The notes: generated by a model not told the origin, from the letters alone. A DNA stretch of 64,000 nucleotides from Collybiopsis luxurians FD-317 M1 (GCA_000827265.1 KN834773.1:486541-550540); one strand, 5' to 3'. Shown: positions 1-11,235, numbered from the stretch's first letter. Translations and numbers: made by a program.

Positions 1-656
1 ATCTTTATTGCTCGGAATTATATTTGGAGGTTTTGAGTTGGGTATGGTTTATGCGCTACGACCATCTTACGATCGGGGAGAAGAGAGCAGTAACAGAGGA
101 GTTGAATTCTTCGGAATCATGAGCCCGGTTCTACTTGCGTTATCTTTCATTCCACAGTACTATGAGATTTACAGACGGAAGGAAGTCATCGGAATTTCTA
201 TCATTTTCATGGCGGTCGATCTTCTGGGGGGTAGGTGCGATGTATTTTCTGTGAATATCGTGATTCCCATGCGTGTGTTTGTAGGAGTCTTCTCTGATCT
301 TTCTTTAGCTTTCAAGTCCGGAAAATTTGATGCCATCGCTGCAGTAACATACACCCTTGTCATTGTACGTACTTATTGACCATATAGTTGTGGACCGACT
401 CATCATTGGGACATAGGTCATGGACAGCGTGATCATCATCGCCGCGTGTGTTCTGAATCCTTTAGCGAGGCGGCGACAACTGCGTTCGGTTGCACCAGAG
501 GTGATAGAACTGGGGTCTTCCAGAGGCCCTGTAACCTTCTCGAATCGCAGTCACAGTTTTCAGGAGGTAACACGGATTGAGAGTGCCCCAGCTACCTTTA
601 TTCCTCCAAATCCTGCGGAGATCGCTCAAGCGACTGCACGACCATCATCCATGTAG
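1..656 (+). CDS. PQ-loop repeat membrane protein, copy A (5' end outside window)
   Basis: Exons at <1-230, 285-364 and 417-656, with introns 231-284 and 365-416. The first exon encodes a PQ-loop block (LSFIPQYYEIYRRKEVIG) followed by hydrophobic stretches, and the join gives DLLGGVFSDLSLAF, as in fungal PQ-loop proteins. The last exon supplies a membrane segment (DSVIIIAACVL) and a basic/polar tail. The family comprises multi-pass membrane proteins, several of which act in vacuolar amino-acid export or cargo sorting; the substrate here is unknown. Copy B at 12085-13215 has the same intron positions and gives the missing N-terminus. The visible frame is open, so copy A may be functional. Recognition of the family is firm; the transport role is inference. 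Confidence 0.8.
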
Positions 657-2025
657 AAACAGTCTTCATCATACCCTACTCACAAAAATATAGAGGAAAA
701 ATCGAATGAGCCCCAACCCTTTGTGTAACGAGTACGAGTAGTACTTACCTTTTTCGTACATACCTACAGTTATTCGGTAGATTAGATAAGGGAGGATTTT
801 ATCTTTTACTTCTTAACCACCACTCGCTATTACCCGCACTTGATATATTCGCGCTACAAGCTACGATACATGTACGATACTATACATAGGGCTCAATATA
901 AAACCCTGTATAGACTAGCACTGGCCGGATAAGTGGTAAGAGATCAGCCCTACGCTTTACACTTTGTAATTCCTATAGACAGAGTTGCGATGAATCGTGC
1001 AACCGAAAATTATCTATCATTTTTTGAATTTGGCCTTGGCTTTCTTCGTAAGTACAAGAGCTTTCATACTAATCGACGCATCTTTAGCCGAGGGCCTCTT
1101 GGAGCCCGGATGACATCCGGCTCGAGCATTCAATGGATTCAGTTGGCGGTTATCGTCAGCCGCGAGGTCGGCCACTACATGCCATTTTCTTCAAAATTAG
1201 CCTAGGTTTTCTCGACGAGCTGTAAACAACTCAAGAAAGTGTCCTACTCTACTCAACAAATGACTGAGCCATCTAATTGCTTAGGGATGATAAGACAGCT
1301 CTGAGCAGCTCACTTTCCTGCAGGCTTGTCCTGCGGCTTGAATGTTCTGAACTAGAGTAGAGCAGGTTATGAAGGGGTGAGTTGAATTCGTAGAGTACTT
1401 TATGTGGTGACAAGTCATTAGAGCACAGTATCTATTTACCCCCGCTCAGGTGATTTCTTGCCATGGAGTACGCCTCGAGAAAAGAGTGAGGTCCGATCGG
1501 CTAAAATCAGCTTTCGCCGATTCGTGACCGATGGTAGTATTTGCAAGCGATGTAGTTCTTTCTTGCCCTCAGTTCTTTCCGAGGTACTCTTCCCACAGAT
1601 TTCTACTCGATGAGGCGTAGTTTCATCCCTTATCTCTGATTTCGTGCCTGATAAGACCGTACATGCCGCGATACTGTGATCCTAACCCGCTCGATTTGTA
1701 TGATAGTTGGACCCTGCTTCAATGAGCTCGCTTGATTGCGTTCCTCAAATTCTTCTATATAACCTCATCTAATGTCTTGGTAAGGTACCATTGCTAAATT
1801 ACACCTATAGCAGAACCGCCAAAGAAAAGATTGGACGGTCCGTCGAACAGTTGGCTGGTATTTGTTCGGAATATCTGAAATGAACATGGTGTGTATTTGA
1901 CGTCACGGCATTTTTCCGAAGATTCTCTTCCAGGTTTTCCCTCATGACTTGCTGGGTCTGCATCCGAAGCTTCCAGGGCCTTTAAATTTCGATGCGTTGA
2001 CAATCCTCTTGGTACATCTATCCCA
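657..2025. other. Intergenic region upstream of CE16 copy A
   Basis: No gene is supported. The first ~750 bases have no counterpart in copy B. From about 1410 the sequence aligns with copy B from about 16570 up to the CE16 start codon, so about 600 bp of promoter was duplicated together with the gene. An open frame at 933-1205 has no recognisable domain and is not called. Confidence 0.6.
1981..1987 (+). promoter_or_regulatory. TATA-like box of CE16 copy A
   Basis: TTTAAAT lies about 45 bp before the start codon. The same box is kept at 17225-17231 upstream of copy B, 44 bp before its ATG. The conservation supports a role but transcription starts are not mapped. Confidence 0.45.
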
Positions 2026-3693
2026 ATGTCGTCTTCTGCTATTTTGACTATTGGTCTTGTGCTCGCAGTGGGGGTGCGAGCTCAATCACCTATTTGGGGA
2101 CAATGTATATATTCGTACTTTTTATGTCAAATCGTTCCAAGAAGCTGATAATAATTGTATTTAGGTGGTGGATTTGGCTGGACCGGGACGACTACTTGTG
2201 TTTCTGGGTTAGCTGTTCAATACTCAGTCGTGGACCGCGAGAGGATATTGACTTTTCCTTCAGATCAGTCTGCACCGCCCTTAATCCCTGTCAGGATTTT
2301 TCCTGTATTCAATAATCCTGTGACATAAATATATGGTAATTTCTAGGGTGGTTTCAATGCCTTCCTGGGGAAGCAACGCCTAATGTCAGCTTCTGGTTTA
2401 GCTTGTATGCAATTCCACTCGAAGTATGGCTAGGTTTCCTTGCTAAATCCCATATCGTTTACAGTGGGGACTCTTACACTCAAACCGCTTTCAACCCGTC
2501 CTCGACTCCACCGCAGATAGGCGAACCGTTAGGTAATCCTCCGTATCCAGGAGGTACAACGACGGGTGGGCCGAACTGGATCGATTTCAAAACGACAGCG
2601 TACAATGAGTCGTTGATTTTGACCTGGAACTATGCTTATGGTGGAGCCACGATTGATGCATCCTTGGCTCCCCCGTACACACCTACAGTGTTGTCCTTGA
2701 CCGACCAAGTATGTTGCTATTCTTACCTACTGGTTCAAACGATATAGGTTGACCTCTTTTGTGACTCTTAAAACTTTTTTCGGAATGCCAAGGTCAATGA
2801 ATTCTTGAATGGAACTGCCACTAAACCCGCATCGGCTCCGTGGACCAGAGCAAACTCGTTGTTCTCTATCTGGATCGGAATCAATGATCTTTCTTGGAGT
2901 TGGTGGCAAACTGGGAATCGGGACGCGTAAGTATGTGGTTACCTGTTTCTGAGTTAGTTATTCACCTTTTGCTTAAATAGGTATGACGACACGCTCCTTG
3001 ACGCCGAATTTGCACTTGTCCGGAAACTTGTGGGTTCTTTGGGTTCTGCATTGATCCACCGATTAACATGGCTTGACAGTACAATGTTGGAGCTAGGAAT
3101 TTCCTGTTCATCAATGTACCCCCTGTTGAACGCTCTCCATACGTGCGTACCAGCAACTAGTTGGTGTAGATTCTCTTGTTCATCTCAATTGTAGTTTATG
3201 AGTCTGGACCCCAACAACCAGACTGCTCCTATCCTACACGCACTTATTCAAGATTTTAACACCAAGTTGGCTCAGAGGGCACAAGATTTGGAAGCAAATC
3301 TTACCGACGTCAGTCCACTGTCTTGGAAAATATCTAGATGTAGCGTTGACTGTTTGTTACGACGCAGGTTACGACCTTCCTCTGGGACTCGAACACTGAT
3401 TTTAACACAATTCTCGATGACCCTGCGGGTTACGGCTTTAAGGACGCGACGTCTTTCGGTTCCGGAGCTAACCTTTTCTGGGGGTAAGCGACAACTCTTC
3501 TTCTAATGACATGGGATACTGATGACAAGCTACTTGCACAATATAGAAATGATGGTGGACAAGGACTGCATCCTTCTAGTATATAGTGTTCATTTTTCGC
3601 TCTTGGTGGTTGACTGACTTGATACGGATAGGTGCTGCTCACAATTTTTTCGCTTTCGATGTGACGAAGGTTTTGGAGGGAACGATCTGGTAA
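2026..3693 (+). CDS. CBM1-containing GDSL/SGNH acetylesterase (CE16-type), copy A
   Basis: Twelve exons: 2026-2104, 2165-2207, 2264-2289, 2347-2404, 2465-2708, 2793-2926, 2981-3029, 3080-3142, 3195-3308, 3368-3483, 3547-3578, 3632-3693. They total 1020 nt, a 339-residue protein. It starts with a signal peptide (about 1-20), then a fungal CBM1 (WGQCGGFGWTG, with the remaining cysteines spread over four exons). The esterase follows: FGDSYTQT with the nucleophile serine, GIND (oxyanion Asn) and the terminal GLHPS histidine block. CE16 enzymes remove acetyl groups from hemicellulose oligosaccharides; CBM1 anchors the enzyme to cellulose. Every exon has exactly the same length as in copy B, so purifying constraint or recent duplication is likely. 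The aspartate usually three residues before the catalytic His is not visible. Confidence 0.88.
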
Positions 3694-4173
3694 ATGTATG
3701 TATGCTGTACAGAATTCTATCAGAAAGGAATGATTTGGTTCGCAAAGAACGTTTAATTACTTTTTTGTGCACTTCACTGTTCTGAAAACAGCCAGGAAGA
3801 GCTGCCGGAGGCTCTGCTTCGCTGCATTCCTCTCAAATCACAGTAAGTTTTACACGAAATAACGCAGATCCATCATGATATGTAGTAGGGGCGTTCAGAA
3901 GTGTTTAGTCGCTCCTCAGAGTCTCCCGGAGACTGCGGGGTCGACTTCAAACCATCGACAACGTGAAACAACATTCAAGTTTCAATGTAAGTACATAAGC
4001 GATTCTGTTAGCAGGAAAAAGCGCCCTACTCTTCTCATAAAGCTCGAATGACTGACTCCGTCAAGGGAGTACATACAGCCACCGGGACGACCTCAAGCCA
4101 TGTATAATTTCCCAGCCCTGTTTGCCATGTTAGAGTCGTGACAGGGGGTTGAAACTATATGCGCGAACACTTC
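3694..4173. other. Spacer between convergent CE16 and P450, copy A
   Basis: About 480 bp between the 3' ends of the CE16 gene (+) and the P450 (-). It is alignable with 18913-19380 in copy B. No gene is seen. Confidence 0.6.
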
Positions 4174-4820
4174 CTACTCTTCTCCTTTCTGGGCAAAAGC
4201 GACCCTCAAGGGAAGTTGGCAGCCTTGCTCAATTTCCCCTTCAACTGTAGGTACCATGGCGACAGCAGCTTCACGTCGAATCTTATCAATCTTGGGCGTC
4301 TTGGAAAACTCAAAGTTACTTAGCAGTTCCACAATAAACGCTTGCAGCTCGATGACACTGATTGCGGAGACTTTAATGACAACAGGATATCGGAACGAAT
4401 GTGTGCTCACGCGAATCGTCAGCCGATACAGGCACGAATACCAGCAGAAAATGTTGCACTGATAATGGGTTGGGTCAGACATGAGGCCTGAGGAAGGATT
4501 GAGCTGGTAAAACTGACTTACAGGTTAGCATAAGGTCCTAGAGAAACACCCTTAGTGACGTGATTTGGTTCTAACCAACGATAAGGGTTGAACGTATGTG
4601 CATCTGAGGGCTGCGGTTCAGCGAGCTCCCTACCTAAATTAAATGACGAAGAGTTCACCTTTGCCGAAAATCGCTTTATTCCTGATCATTTAGAGCAAAT
4701 AGATCGTTAATGACACAGCAATTACCTTGATCCTCACCAACCTGTTATACACCGGAATTGAAAGAACTACTCGAGTACCCTTTGGAATGGGAACTTCAGT
4801 GAGAACTTCTCCAGTTGTCA

Positions 4821-4926
4821 TGGAGGTTAGTGTGATTTTTGAAGACCATAAACATGGATATAATTTTGAACATATTTAGGACTGCTCGTGAAGATGATAT
4901 ACTTCCTCTGTCCACCCCAATCACTA
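4821..4926. other. Small inversion inside P450 copy A
   Basis: This block matches the reverse complement of copy B 20021-20129, while both flanks match copy B in direct orientation. It carries an exon end, a whole intron and the start of the next exon (AAREDDILP in copy B) in the wrong orientation. Confidence 0.85.
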
Positions 4927-5536
4927 CATGTGTAAAACCGGGTGGAATGGAAGGGTTTCCTAAAGATTGTCCACTTATCCAGATGGAAAGATCAGATGTA
5001 GCGGTGCACCAACCTTAACTGTGGCTCCCAACAAAGGCATCCCTTCTAGACCATGAACATTGAGTTCAGAATCTCCTCGCAAAGCAGCAACCCTTTGGGT
5101 GGTGTGAATTTCAGCTCTAAGTTCGTCCTGCAGCTTGGCATTGTGAACGAGTTCATAGAGCAACCTGAGAAAGATGAGTTGAAATGGACTAGATGATTAT
5201 AGAAAGGAACTTGCCAGTTTATTGTACCTGTATATTGATGCAGTATTAACAAATGTATCAGAGTAAAAAGGCTCAGACTGACTGGCAGTGGTCTGAAACA
5301 CCAATTAGCATCTGAAAGAAGATTGAAGGATGGAAATCAAAGTACTCACCTCCTGACCTGCTACTAGGATGGCCCTGTAAATCTGTCAGAAATATGAGCA
5401 ATTGACCTGGGTGTATGTGACACAAACCGCATCTGCGAAAACCATTCCTCTTCAGTAAGTTGCACCTTGAGATTCTCGCTGGTGTTCACTTTTACTAGTT
5501 CTGTTAGCAACTATAAACATTGGAGTTCGAGGAACT

Positions 5537-5541
5537 AACCT
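5537..5541. repeat. 5-bp target-site duplication (left)
   Basis: AACCT directly abuts the left LTR and is repeated at 9239-9243. Copy B has a single AACCT at 20742-20746 at the same gene position. Confidence 0.9.
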
Positions 5542-5945
5542 TGTCAAGATCCTATAGTCTACATTAGTACACCGTGTATGACCTCAGAACATAGGAGAAG
5601 TTCTCATATTACCTATAGTCTATGTTAGTACACTGTGTATAACTATAGGAATAATCAATGAGTAAAGAAATAAGGAAAAAGGAATATAGATCAACACACC
5701 CTCAGAATGTAGGAGAAGTTCTGAGGGGAAAGTCCATATCAAGTGAAATATATATACATTTCAAGAGAGGCAGAATGATGATTTGGAAAAAGTAGGAAAG
5801 TGAGATAGGAAAAACATAAACCCCTCTTTGCATAGCTCCAGCATTGGACAGCTTGATATCTGCAATGGAGGTATATACTCTGAACCTCAGGATACCCAAG
5901 TATGCACCCATGTGCCTCTACACATCAGAACCTCCATTCTTGACA
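5542..5945 (-). repeat. 3' LTR of the Copia element (left in window)
   Basis: 404 bp, TGTCAAGA to TCTTGACA. It matches the other LTR (8902-9238) but carries about 67 extra bases near 5573-5640 made of a rearranged second copy of LTR sequence (a CTCAGAACATAGGAGAAG block and a repeat of the CCTATAGTCTA block). Scattered substitutions separate the two LTRs. Confidence 0.9.
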
Positions 5946-5960
5946 CTCCCCCTGGCAACC
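5946..5960 (-). other. Polypurine tract next to the 3' LTR
   Basis: On the minus strand GCCAGGGGGAG runs directly into the LTR start TGTCAAGA, the expected position for plus-strand priming of an element read on this strand. Confidence 0.65.
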
Positions 5961-5989
5961 TGATACCACCAGTCCAGTCCACAAGCACT

Positions 5990-6774
5990 AACAATGCAGA
6001 TGCTTGTCCTTAGGCAGGGATTTGGTCATGATGTTGGCAATGTTTTGAGTAGTGGAGATGGGATGGATTGCAACATGTCCTCGGTTAACTAACTCACATA
6101 TGAATAGATGTCAGATGTCAATATGTTTTGAAAGGTTGTGGGCTTTTGTGGTCTTGGAAAGACTGACTGCCCCTAAGTTGTCACGGAAGATATCCAATGT
6201 GTCACCTCCTAGACCCAACTCAACTTCCTCAAACCAGCTTCTTAGCCAAAGTGCCTGTTGGACTCCTTGAGCCATAGACACAAACTCCACTTCAGTTGAT
6301 GACAGTGCTATTGGATCCTGGCACTTTGATGACCATACCACAGGGGAACCGTTCACCAGGAAAATGTAACAACATGGATTTGTGAGTCAATTTGTCTCCA
6401 GCCCAATCAGCATTGATGTACCCAATTGGTTTGATTTTATAACTACTCCCAGGTCTGTAGATAATTCTGTAGCAGATTGTGAAGTAGATATACTGACAAA
6501 GCTTGATGAGAAACTCCCAGTGAGCACATTTTGGAGCATTTTGTATGGTTGACAGAACTGCACAAGCATAAACAATGTCAGAATGAGTGCTGCTAGCATC
6601 CCACCAACAACAACCAAGAATTCCCCGGTACAGTTTATTGAGCATGAAAGTGCAATTGTCTTTGGTTTGTACCTCATTTTGTTCCATGGAAAAATTCAGC
6701 AGCAAGGGAGTGAAAAGTAGTTGCAAGTAGTGTTGCTGTGGCTCACAAATAAGCTGGCTAATAGCCAGAGCCAA
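5990..6774 (-). pseudogene. Copia pol remnant: end of reverse transcriptase and RNase H
   Basis: Two overlapping frames together give the classical Copia C-terminus: THSDIVYACAVLS, then GYINADWAGDK (RNase H start), then LSSTEVEFVSMAQG and a terminal IANIMTKSLPKD. The frame changes near 6360 and stops occur near 6100, so no intact enzyme is made. The catalytic YxDD reverse transcriptase motif lies in the deleted part. Confidence 0.85.
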
Positions 6775-7596
6775 TCAGGGGCTGGAGCCGAGCCAGTCAG
6801 CCGGCAGGTGCCTGCATGTGAGCCAGCTTCGCACAGCTCCAAGCTGAATGCTGCGGCTTGGAGCTAACTGACAGTCAACTCAGGAAAAATAGGGTTGGAC
6901 CTCAGGAAACCTAAGAAGAATAGGACACTTCAAGCACTTAGTTTACCTAGGCCATCCTCAGGTAACCTCCAACCCCTATTTTTCCTGATGTAGGTGCAAA
7001 GATGTCAGGGGAGTTTTGATGGCAAGATAGTGAGTTTGGACCATTGAAATCATTGTCATTGAACTGATAGATAGTGGTGGCAGCAGCAGCAGAAGTGTTG
7101 GTGTCATGAAGCAGTTTACAGTGGAGTGGCTTTCAAGAGCACGGTAATCAGTTTAGGCAAAGTCTGGTCCCAATCGACAGAGTTAATTAAATAGTCTACT
7201 GGTACAAGCAGGATACTCACCTGGTCCCAATCAACAGAGAGGTCAAGATGGGGACTCAGGTTACAGGTGGTAGGTATATATACTGTAGTAAGCTGTAAGA
7301 GGGACTAATGCTACTGGAGGGCAAAACGAGAAACTAATGCTACTGGAAGACAATAGCTAAGTGACAGCTACAAGAATAAAAGGTATGGAGCATGTGGTCA
7401 TGTGACAGATGTGAGAAGAGAAACAAGGACAGTTCATTAATAAAACAATGACAGTGGGAATGAAATAGAAAAAGAACAATGATACTGTGTGGAGTGGAGA
7501 TAGGGAGGAGTTGTATGTCCAAAAGGTATTGATATGAAAGTTAGTCATAAACGCGGTCATGTGAAAGATGTATAGTAAAAGAGAAATGAATAGGGG

Positions 7597-7824
7597 TTAG
7601 GAATAGATGTTCATACCAGCTTTACAACAGTTGGCTGATTTGATTGGTTCCATTCCTTTCAGCACTTTGTACCAGTGAGGACCCATTCCCCCTCCTCCAT
7701 TAGCCCAACAACCCTTCTTAACATGGCCAGTGCAATTACAATTTTTGCAGACAAATTGGCCAGTGGTTGCAAGAGCAGTAGGAACAATGGTCTCAGTGGA
7801 GGCAGTGTTAGCAGACTTGACCAT
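7597..7824 (-). pseudogene. Copia gag/pol fragment with CCHC zinc knuckle
   Basis: Contains CKNCNCTGHVKKGC, a perfect CX2CX4HX4C retroviral-type knuckle used for RNA binding, followed by a glycine stretch. It is separated from the gag frame by about 400 non-coding bases, showing that the central part of the element is decayed. Confidence 0.75.
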
Positions 7825-8238
7825 TATGTCATATTTGACCAGAGTTCACTTGAGATTGGCATATGAGAAGTAATAATAATGATGGAGGTAATAACCAAAA
7901 TGAAACATTATTTAATCATGGGAATGCCATATCTACTGCTCCACAATGGATTGGTAAAAAAAAATTACCAAAACCTCCAACTAAACCAGGCATACAAAAT
8001 CCCTAATCTTCTGAGAAGGGCTGGACTTTATCCTATAAGGATATCTTGTGTATAGTCTTTGAGGATCCCAATAGTTATATTGTCTATAATATACTAATAA
8101 TTACATTTTTTTTGTAATAATTGGTTTCCTGCTGATTGTCTAACTTTTAAAGATGTCACTGCCATTTTACTATGAGGTATATTAAAAATGACAAAGTAGG
8201 GCAATCTTCACCATCACACTAGTGATCAATGGTCATGC

Positions 8239-8844
8239 TCAATGAGTCTGTAAGATCCAGAGATAATTGGAAGTGAGGGAGGTGAGGAATCTGGTATGAA
8301 GGTCTTCATCCTGGACCAAACAGCCTATGTCATTTGCAGCTTTATGTAGAGCCTCAAGCTGCTTGAAGTAGTCCTTGAAATGCATTCTGGGGACATACTT
8401 AAATTGCTGGAGCCATTCTTTTGCAAGTGCCTGAGTGGCAGCCAAGTTAGTCTTGTATTCAGCAGTAAATCTCATCCACATTGCATTGGAAGACATATCC
8501 TCAGTGACTCTGATTGATCTAGGGTCTTTGATATTTTGGTAGATTATACTAGCAAGATGGCCATCTCTCAACTCCCATTCCTTGATGGAAGGGGAATGTG
8601 AATTGATCAAAGTAGGAGCAGGAGCAATTGGAGCAGGAGGGATGCTGAGAGCATTAACAGGACCAGTGGCAGGAGGAGGAGAAGCAGGAGGTAGAATGTT
8701 ATCATTGAGGTAACCAAGAAGACCAGTGGAATGAGCAACACTCTTCAAGTGATCACAAAAGATTGCCCAGTTCAATATTCTGGTCAGCTGGCAGTCCTCA
8801 GGGAAGACAAGGAGATTAGGAAGGGAGCTAGGGTTGGAAGACAT
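8239..8844 (-). CDS. Copia gag-like polyprotein N-terminus
   Basis: 201 residues from the ATG at 8844 (MSSNPSSLPNLLVF); the frame stays open upstream into the leader. The pattern of an opening substrate-like segment, a proline/alanine-rich stretch (about 48-80), WELRDGHLASII, and then MWMRFTAEY..FKDYFKQLEALH..LTSLTSNY matches the gag region of plant and fungal Copia elements. The frame is intact for this segment although the rest of the polyprotein is lost. Confidence 0.75.
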   Translation of the reverse strand: MSSNPSSLPNLLVFPEDCQLTRILNWAIFCDHLKSVAHSTGLLGYLNDNILPPASPPPATGPVNALSIPPAPIAPAPTLINSHSPSIKEWELRDGHLASIIYQNIKDPRSIRVTEDMSSNAMWMRFTAEYKTNLAATQALAKEWLQQFKYVPRMHFKDYFKQLEALHKAANDIGCLVQDEDLHTRFLTSLTSNYLWILQTH

Positions 8845-8901
8845 TGTGCAGTATATGGATTTTGTATAATCTAGACTCAATCGCTCTTCTGACTGTGAAT
8901 C

Positions 8902-9238
8902 TGTCAAGATCCTATAGTCTACATTAGTACACTGTGTATGACTATAGGAATAATCAATGAGTAAAGAAATAAGGAAAAAGGATGATCAATGTACCCTCAG
9001 AACATAGGAGAAGTTCTGAGGGAAAAGTCCATATTGAGTGAAACATATATGTTTCAAGAGAGGCAGAATAATGATTAGGAAAAAGTAGGAAAGTGAGATA
9101 GGAAAAACATAAACCCCTCTTTGCATAGCTCCATTGTTGGACAGCTTGATATCTGTGATGGAGGTATATACTCTGAACCTCAGGACACCCAAGTACACAC
9201 CCACATGCCTCTATGCATCAGAGCCTCCATTCTTGACA
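8902..9238 (-). repeat. 5' LTR of the Copia element (right in window)
   Basis: 337 bp, same ends as the left LTR. It lacks the ~67 bp rearranged insertion and is probably closer to the ancestral LTR. Confidence 0.9.
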
Positions 9239-9243
9239 AACCT
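9239..9243. repeat. 5-bp target-site duplication (right)
   Basis: AACCT, identical to 5537-5541, then the P450 exon sequence resumes. Confidence 0.9.
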
Positions 9244-10501
9244 AACAAACTCACGATATCATTTTTGCTTCTACCTTTGAGAAGTGCATTGGATTTCTCT
9301 GACACAAGCTGTTCGGCAACCTCACATGCAATCTTTGTGACATGGTGGGCATGTGCAACTCTCAGACTGGGGTTGTGTTTGTTGAGAAATTCAAACACAG
9401 ATGGAGGAATGAAACAGAAAAGTTCAAGTATTACTAGAGCAGTCTTCGAAGGACTTCCCGATACCTTCATTCTATAGTTGGAGCATGGATCAGGGAAATT
9501 TGGTTCGCAGAAGTCATAAAATACCGACAGAAGGTTTTGGTAAGCCTTTCCTAGTTCATTGTCATGATCTTCAGTGGCTCCAAAATCATAGTCAAAAGCA
9601 GCTAGTAGGATATGTGCTGGTATCAGTCAATTGTGGTACCTTGATAGACATTCATAATAAATGACCTTGCCCAATTGCATGTAAAGTTGCTCGGGAAACC
9701 CATGCTGGAATGTTGAACACATGAGACTGGTCTTTGGAATTGGAAAGAATGTTGCTCCATTGCCTAGCCATCTATTTTATAGTAAACAATGTGACCAGTA
9801 ACATGCAGCTCAGGTATTGATTGTACCAAGGCTGTGCACAAAAAGAAGATGGGCAGAAAACTCCTGGCTTCAGCCACCCCGAAACCTGGAAGCATGACCT
9901 TTTCTTGCCTTCTATATCCATCTTCTGTCGAGAAAAACATTGGATACCCAAAATGAGATTTAGGAACTGGAAGATAGCTTGCTGTTCAACTAACCATCTG
10001 CCCATGCAAGATTCTTTCTGGATATCATTCGAGCTCTTTGCACTCAGAAGACTTGCCCCATCAATAGCCAGATGTTTGAAGGATATGTTGAAGGCTTTTG
10101 GGTCAGAAATCAAGAGGCAATCTATCTGATGATCATTTAGCTAGTGAGGAGTTGAAAATGAGAAGGATATGCGCACTCTGAGAGGCCCTTTGAACTTTAC
10201 AATATCTCCGTAAGCCTCCTGCCATGAGAATTCTGTTTGCAGCCACCCTTCAGATTTCATTGGATGTTTGAGGAGTAAAGTACATGCCAATCCGGCTTGG
10301 TTTTGCATCAAGTCAGTCATGGAGCCTTGTAAAGCAAAGATCAGTCCCTTGCCATCAAAGAAAAGACAATTGCATACTGACTAGAAAAGATTTGGACACA
10401 GGACCAGCTATCCTGTCTAGTACAGACCATCTTTGTGCCTTGTAGATGACATATGCAACAGTGAATGCACTGAATATAAGGGTAAATGTTAAGGGATCCA
10501 T

Positions 10502-11055
10502 GACAGTGCAGAGTACCAGTCCAGGCTATTTATATCTCTATCTAGCCAGTTATCAGCCCTTCCCGACTATGGAAGTCACCACTCCAAGCGCAGGAGCTAT
10601 AAAACAATTGACATTTGAATGGGTGATCAGAAGGCCCTCTGAGCCTCTCAGGACTACATACCGGCGTCTGTCAAAAACAAAGTGCGCAGACAGACAAATA
10701 TAAATGTCAAAAGTAAGACAGGACCTTCAACAGATGTCCACACTGTGTCTTTGCTGACGATCTCTCCAGAGGGATTGTGATTAGGATAGGCGTAACCTAG
10801 TGTATGCTGAAGATACAGGAGTCTCTGCCCGTCATCGATTCAAATGCTCTCACTATGTAGCTTAATTTTATCTGCAAGGCCTGTTTGTTCGCTTATAGAG
10901 TTTGAGGTCTATGAGTTACTAAAAGTTGCTGAGCTGAAGAGACTAACATTGAAACACCGAGCGTAATCGATGGTCAATTGCCAGAGCTTTAGTAATTCAT
11001 GTCAACGTTAGTAGATAGTTTCAGGATTAATCCCTTCACTGTGCACCTGTTTTGC
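10502..11055. other. P450 copy A promoter region and right edge of duplication
   Basis: TATAAATA on the minus strand at 10534-10527 lies 26 bp before the P450 ATG and is conserved in copy B (22032-22025). Similarity to copy B stops at about 10943 (copy B about 22443), marking the right end of the duplicated unit. Confidence 0.65.
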
Positions 11056-11235
11056 TCAACGTCTTACGAGTGCTTGGATGATCACTTTGCCCTGGCCGAC
11101 TTTTCCATCCTCCTGCTCTTCGATGCTGAAAATCCATTCGTCCTGTCTTTGTGTGTCAGTTGGTCGCAACGTGTTCGTGTCCCATGGAGTCTGTGACACT
11201 TTGAATGCTTTCTGCCGCTCGGCTTCCTCCCTCAT
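11056..11235 (-). CDS. Unidentified short coding-like segment
   Basis: 59 codons from ATG at 11235 to TGA at 11056, rich in charged residues (MREEAERQKAF, SIEEQEDGKVGQGK). The frame stays open upstream to a plausible 3' splice site near 11257, so it could be the last exon of a larger or broken gene. No family is recognised. Confidence 0.25.
   Translation of the reverse strand: MREEAERQKAFKVSQTPWDTNTLRPTDTQRQDEWIFSIEEQEDGKVGQGKVIIQALVRR

Larger units (their letters stand above)
5542..9238 (-). mobile_element. Internally deleted Ty1/Copia LTR retrotransposon
   Basis: 3697 bp element bounded by TGTCAAGA...TCTTGACA LTRs and a perfect 5 bp target duplication. It reads on the minus strand in the Copia order: gag (8844-8239), CCHC knuckle (7824-7597), then the end of reverse transcriptase and RNase H (6774-5990). 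Protease, integrase and most of reverse transcriptase are missing, so the element is about 1.3 kb shorter than a normal ~5 kb Copia and non-autonomous. A purine tract sits next to the 3' LTR. It lies in the same orientation as the host P450 gene, inside an intron 3 bp from its 5' splice site. The primer-binding site was not identified. Confidence 0.92.
4174..10501 (-). pseudogene. Cytochrome P450, copy A: multiply disrupted
   Basis: Reads from ATG at 10501 to the stop at 4174, colinear with copy B (19381-21999) apart from the inserted retroelement at 5542-9238. Recognisable parts are the N-terminal membrane anchor, the WxxxR-region exon (GHRRQRKVMLPGFG in copy B), the I-helix AGQE, the PERF-type FNPYRW and the heme loop FSAGIRACIG. 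Three lesions lie in the gene itself. TGA at 4421-4419 replaces the TGG just after the heme loop. The ExxR arginine is proline (ETLPFHP; codon at 4950-4948). A ~106 bp inversion at 4821-4926 destroys the next exon junction and creates an immediate stop. Each of these alone should abolish activity. The family would be a microsomal monooxygenase. Identity is certain; loss of function is a strong inference. Confidence 0.88.

Noticed and set aside
933..1205. 90-codon + frame upstream of CE16 copy A
   Set aside because: No domain, no counterpart in copy B, no splice context; consistent with chance.
8880..8901. Primer-binding site of the Copia element
   Set aside because: Sequence next to the 5' LTR (GATTCACAGTCAG on the minus strand) does not visibly match a tRNA 3' end or the usual initiator-tRNA half.
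4174..10501. P450 copy A as a functional gene with a large intron
   Set aside because: Even if the Copia element were spliced out, the inversion, the lost ExxR arginine and the TGA next to the heme motif remain.
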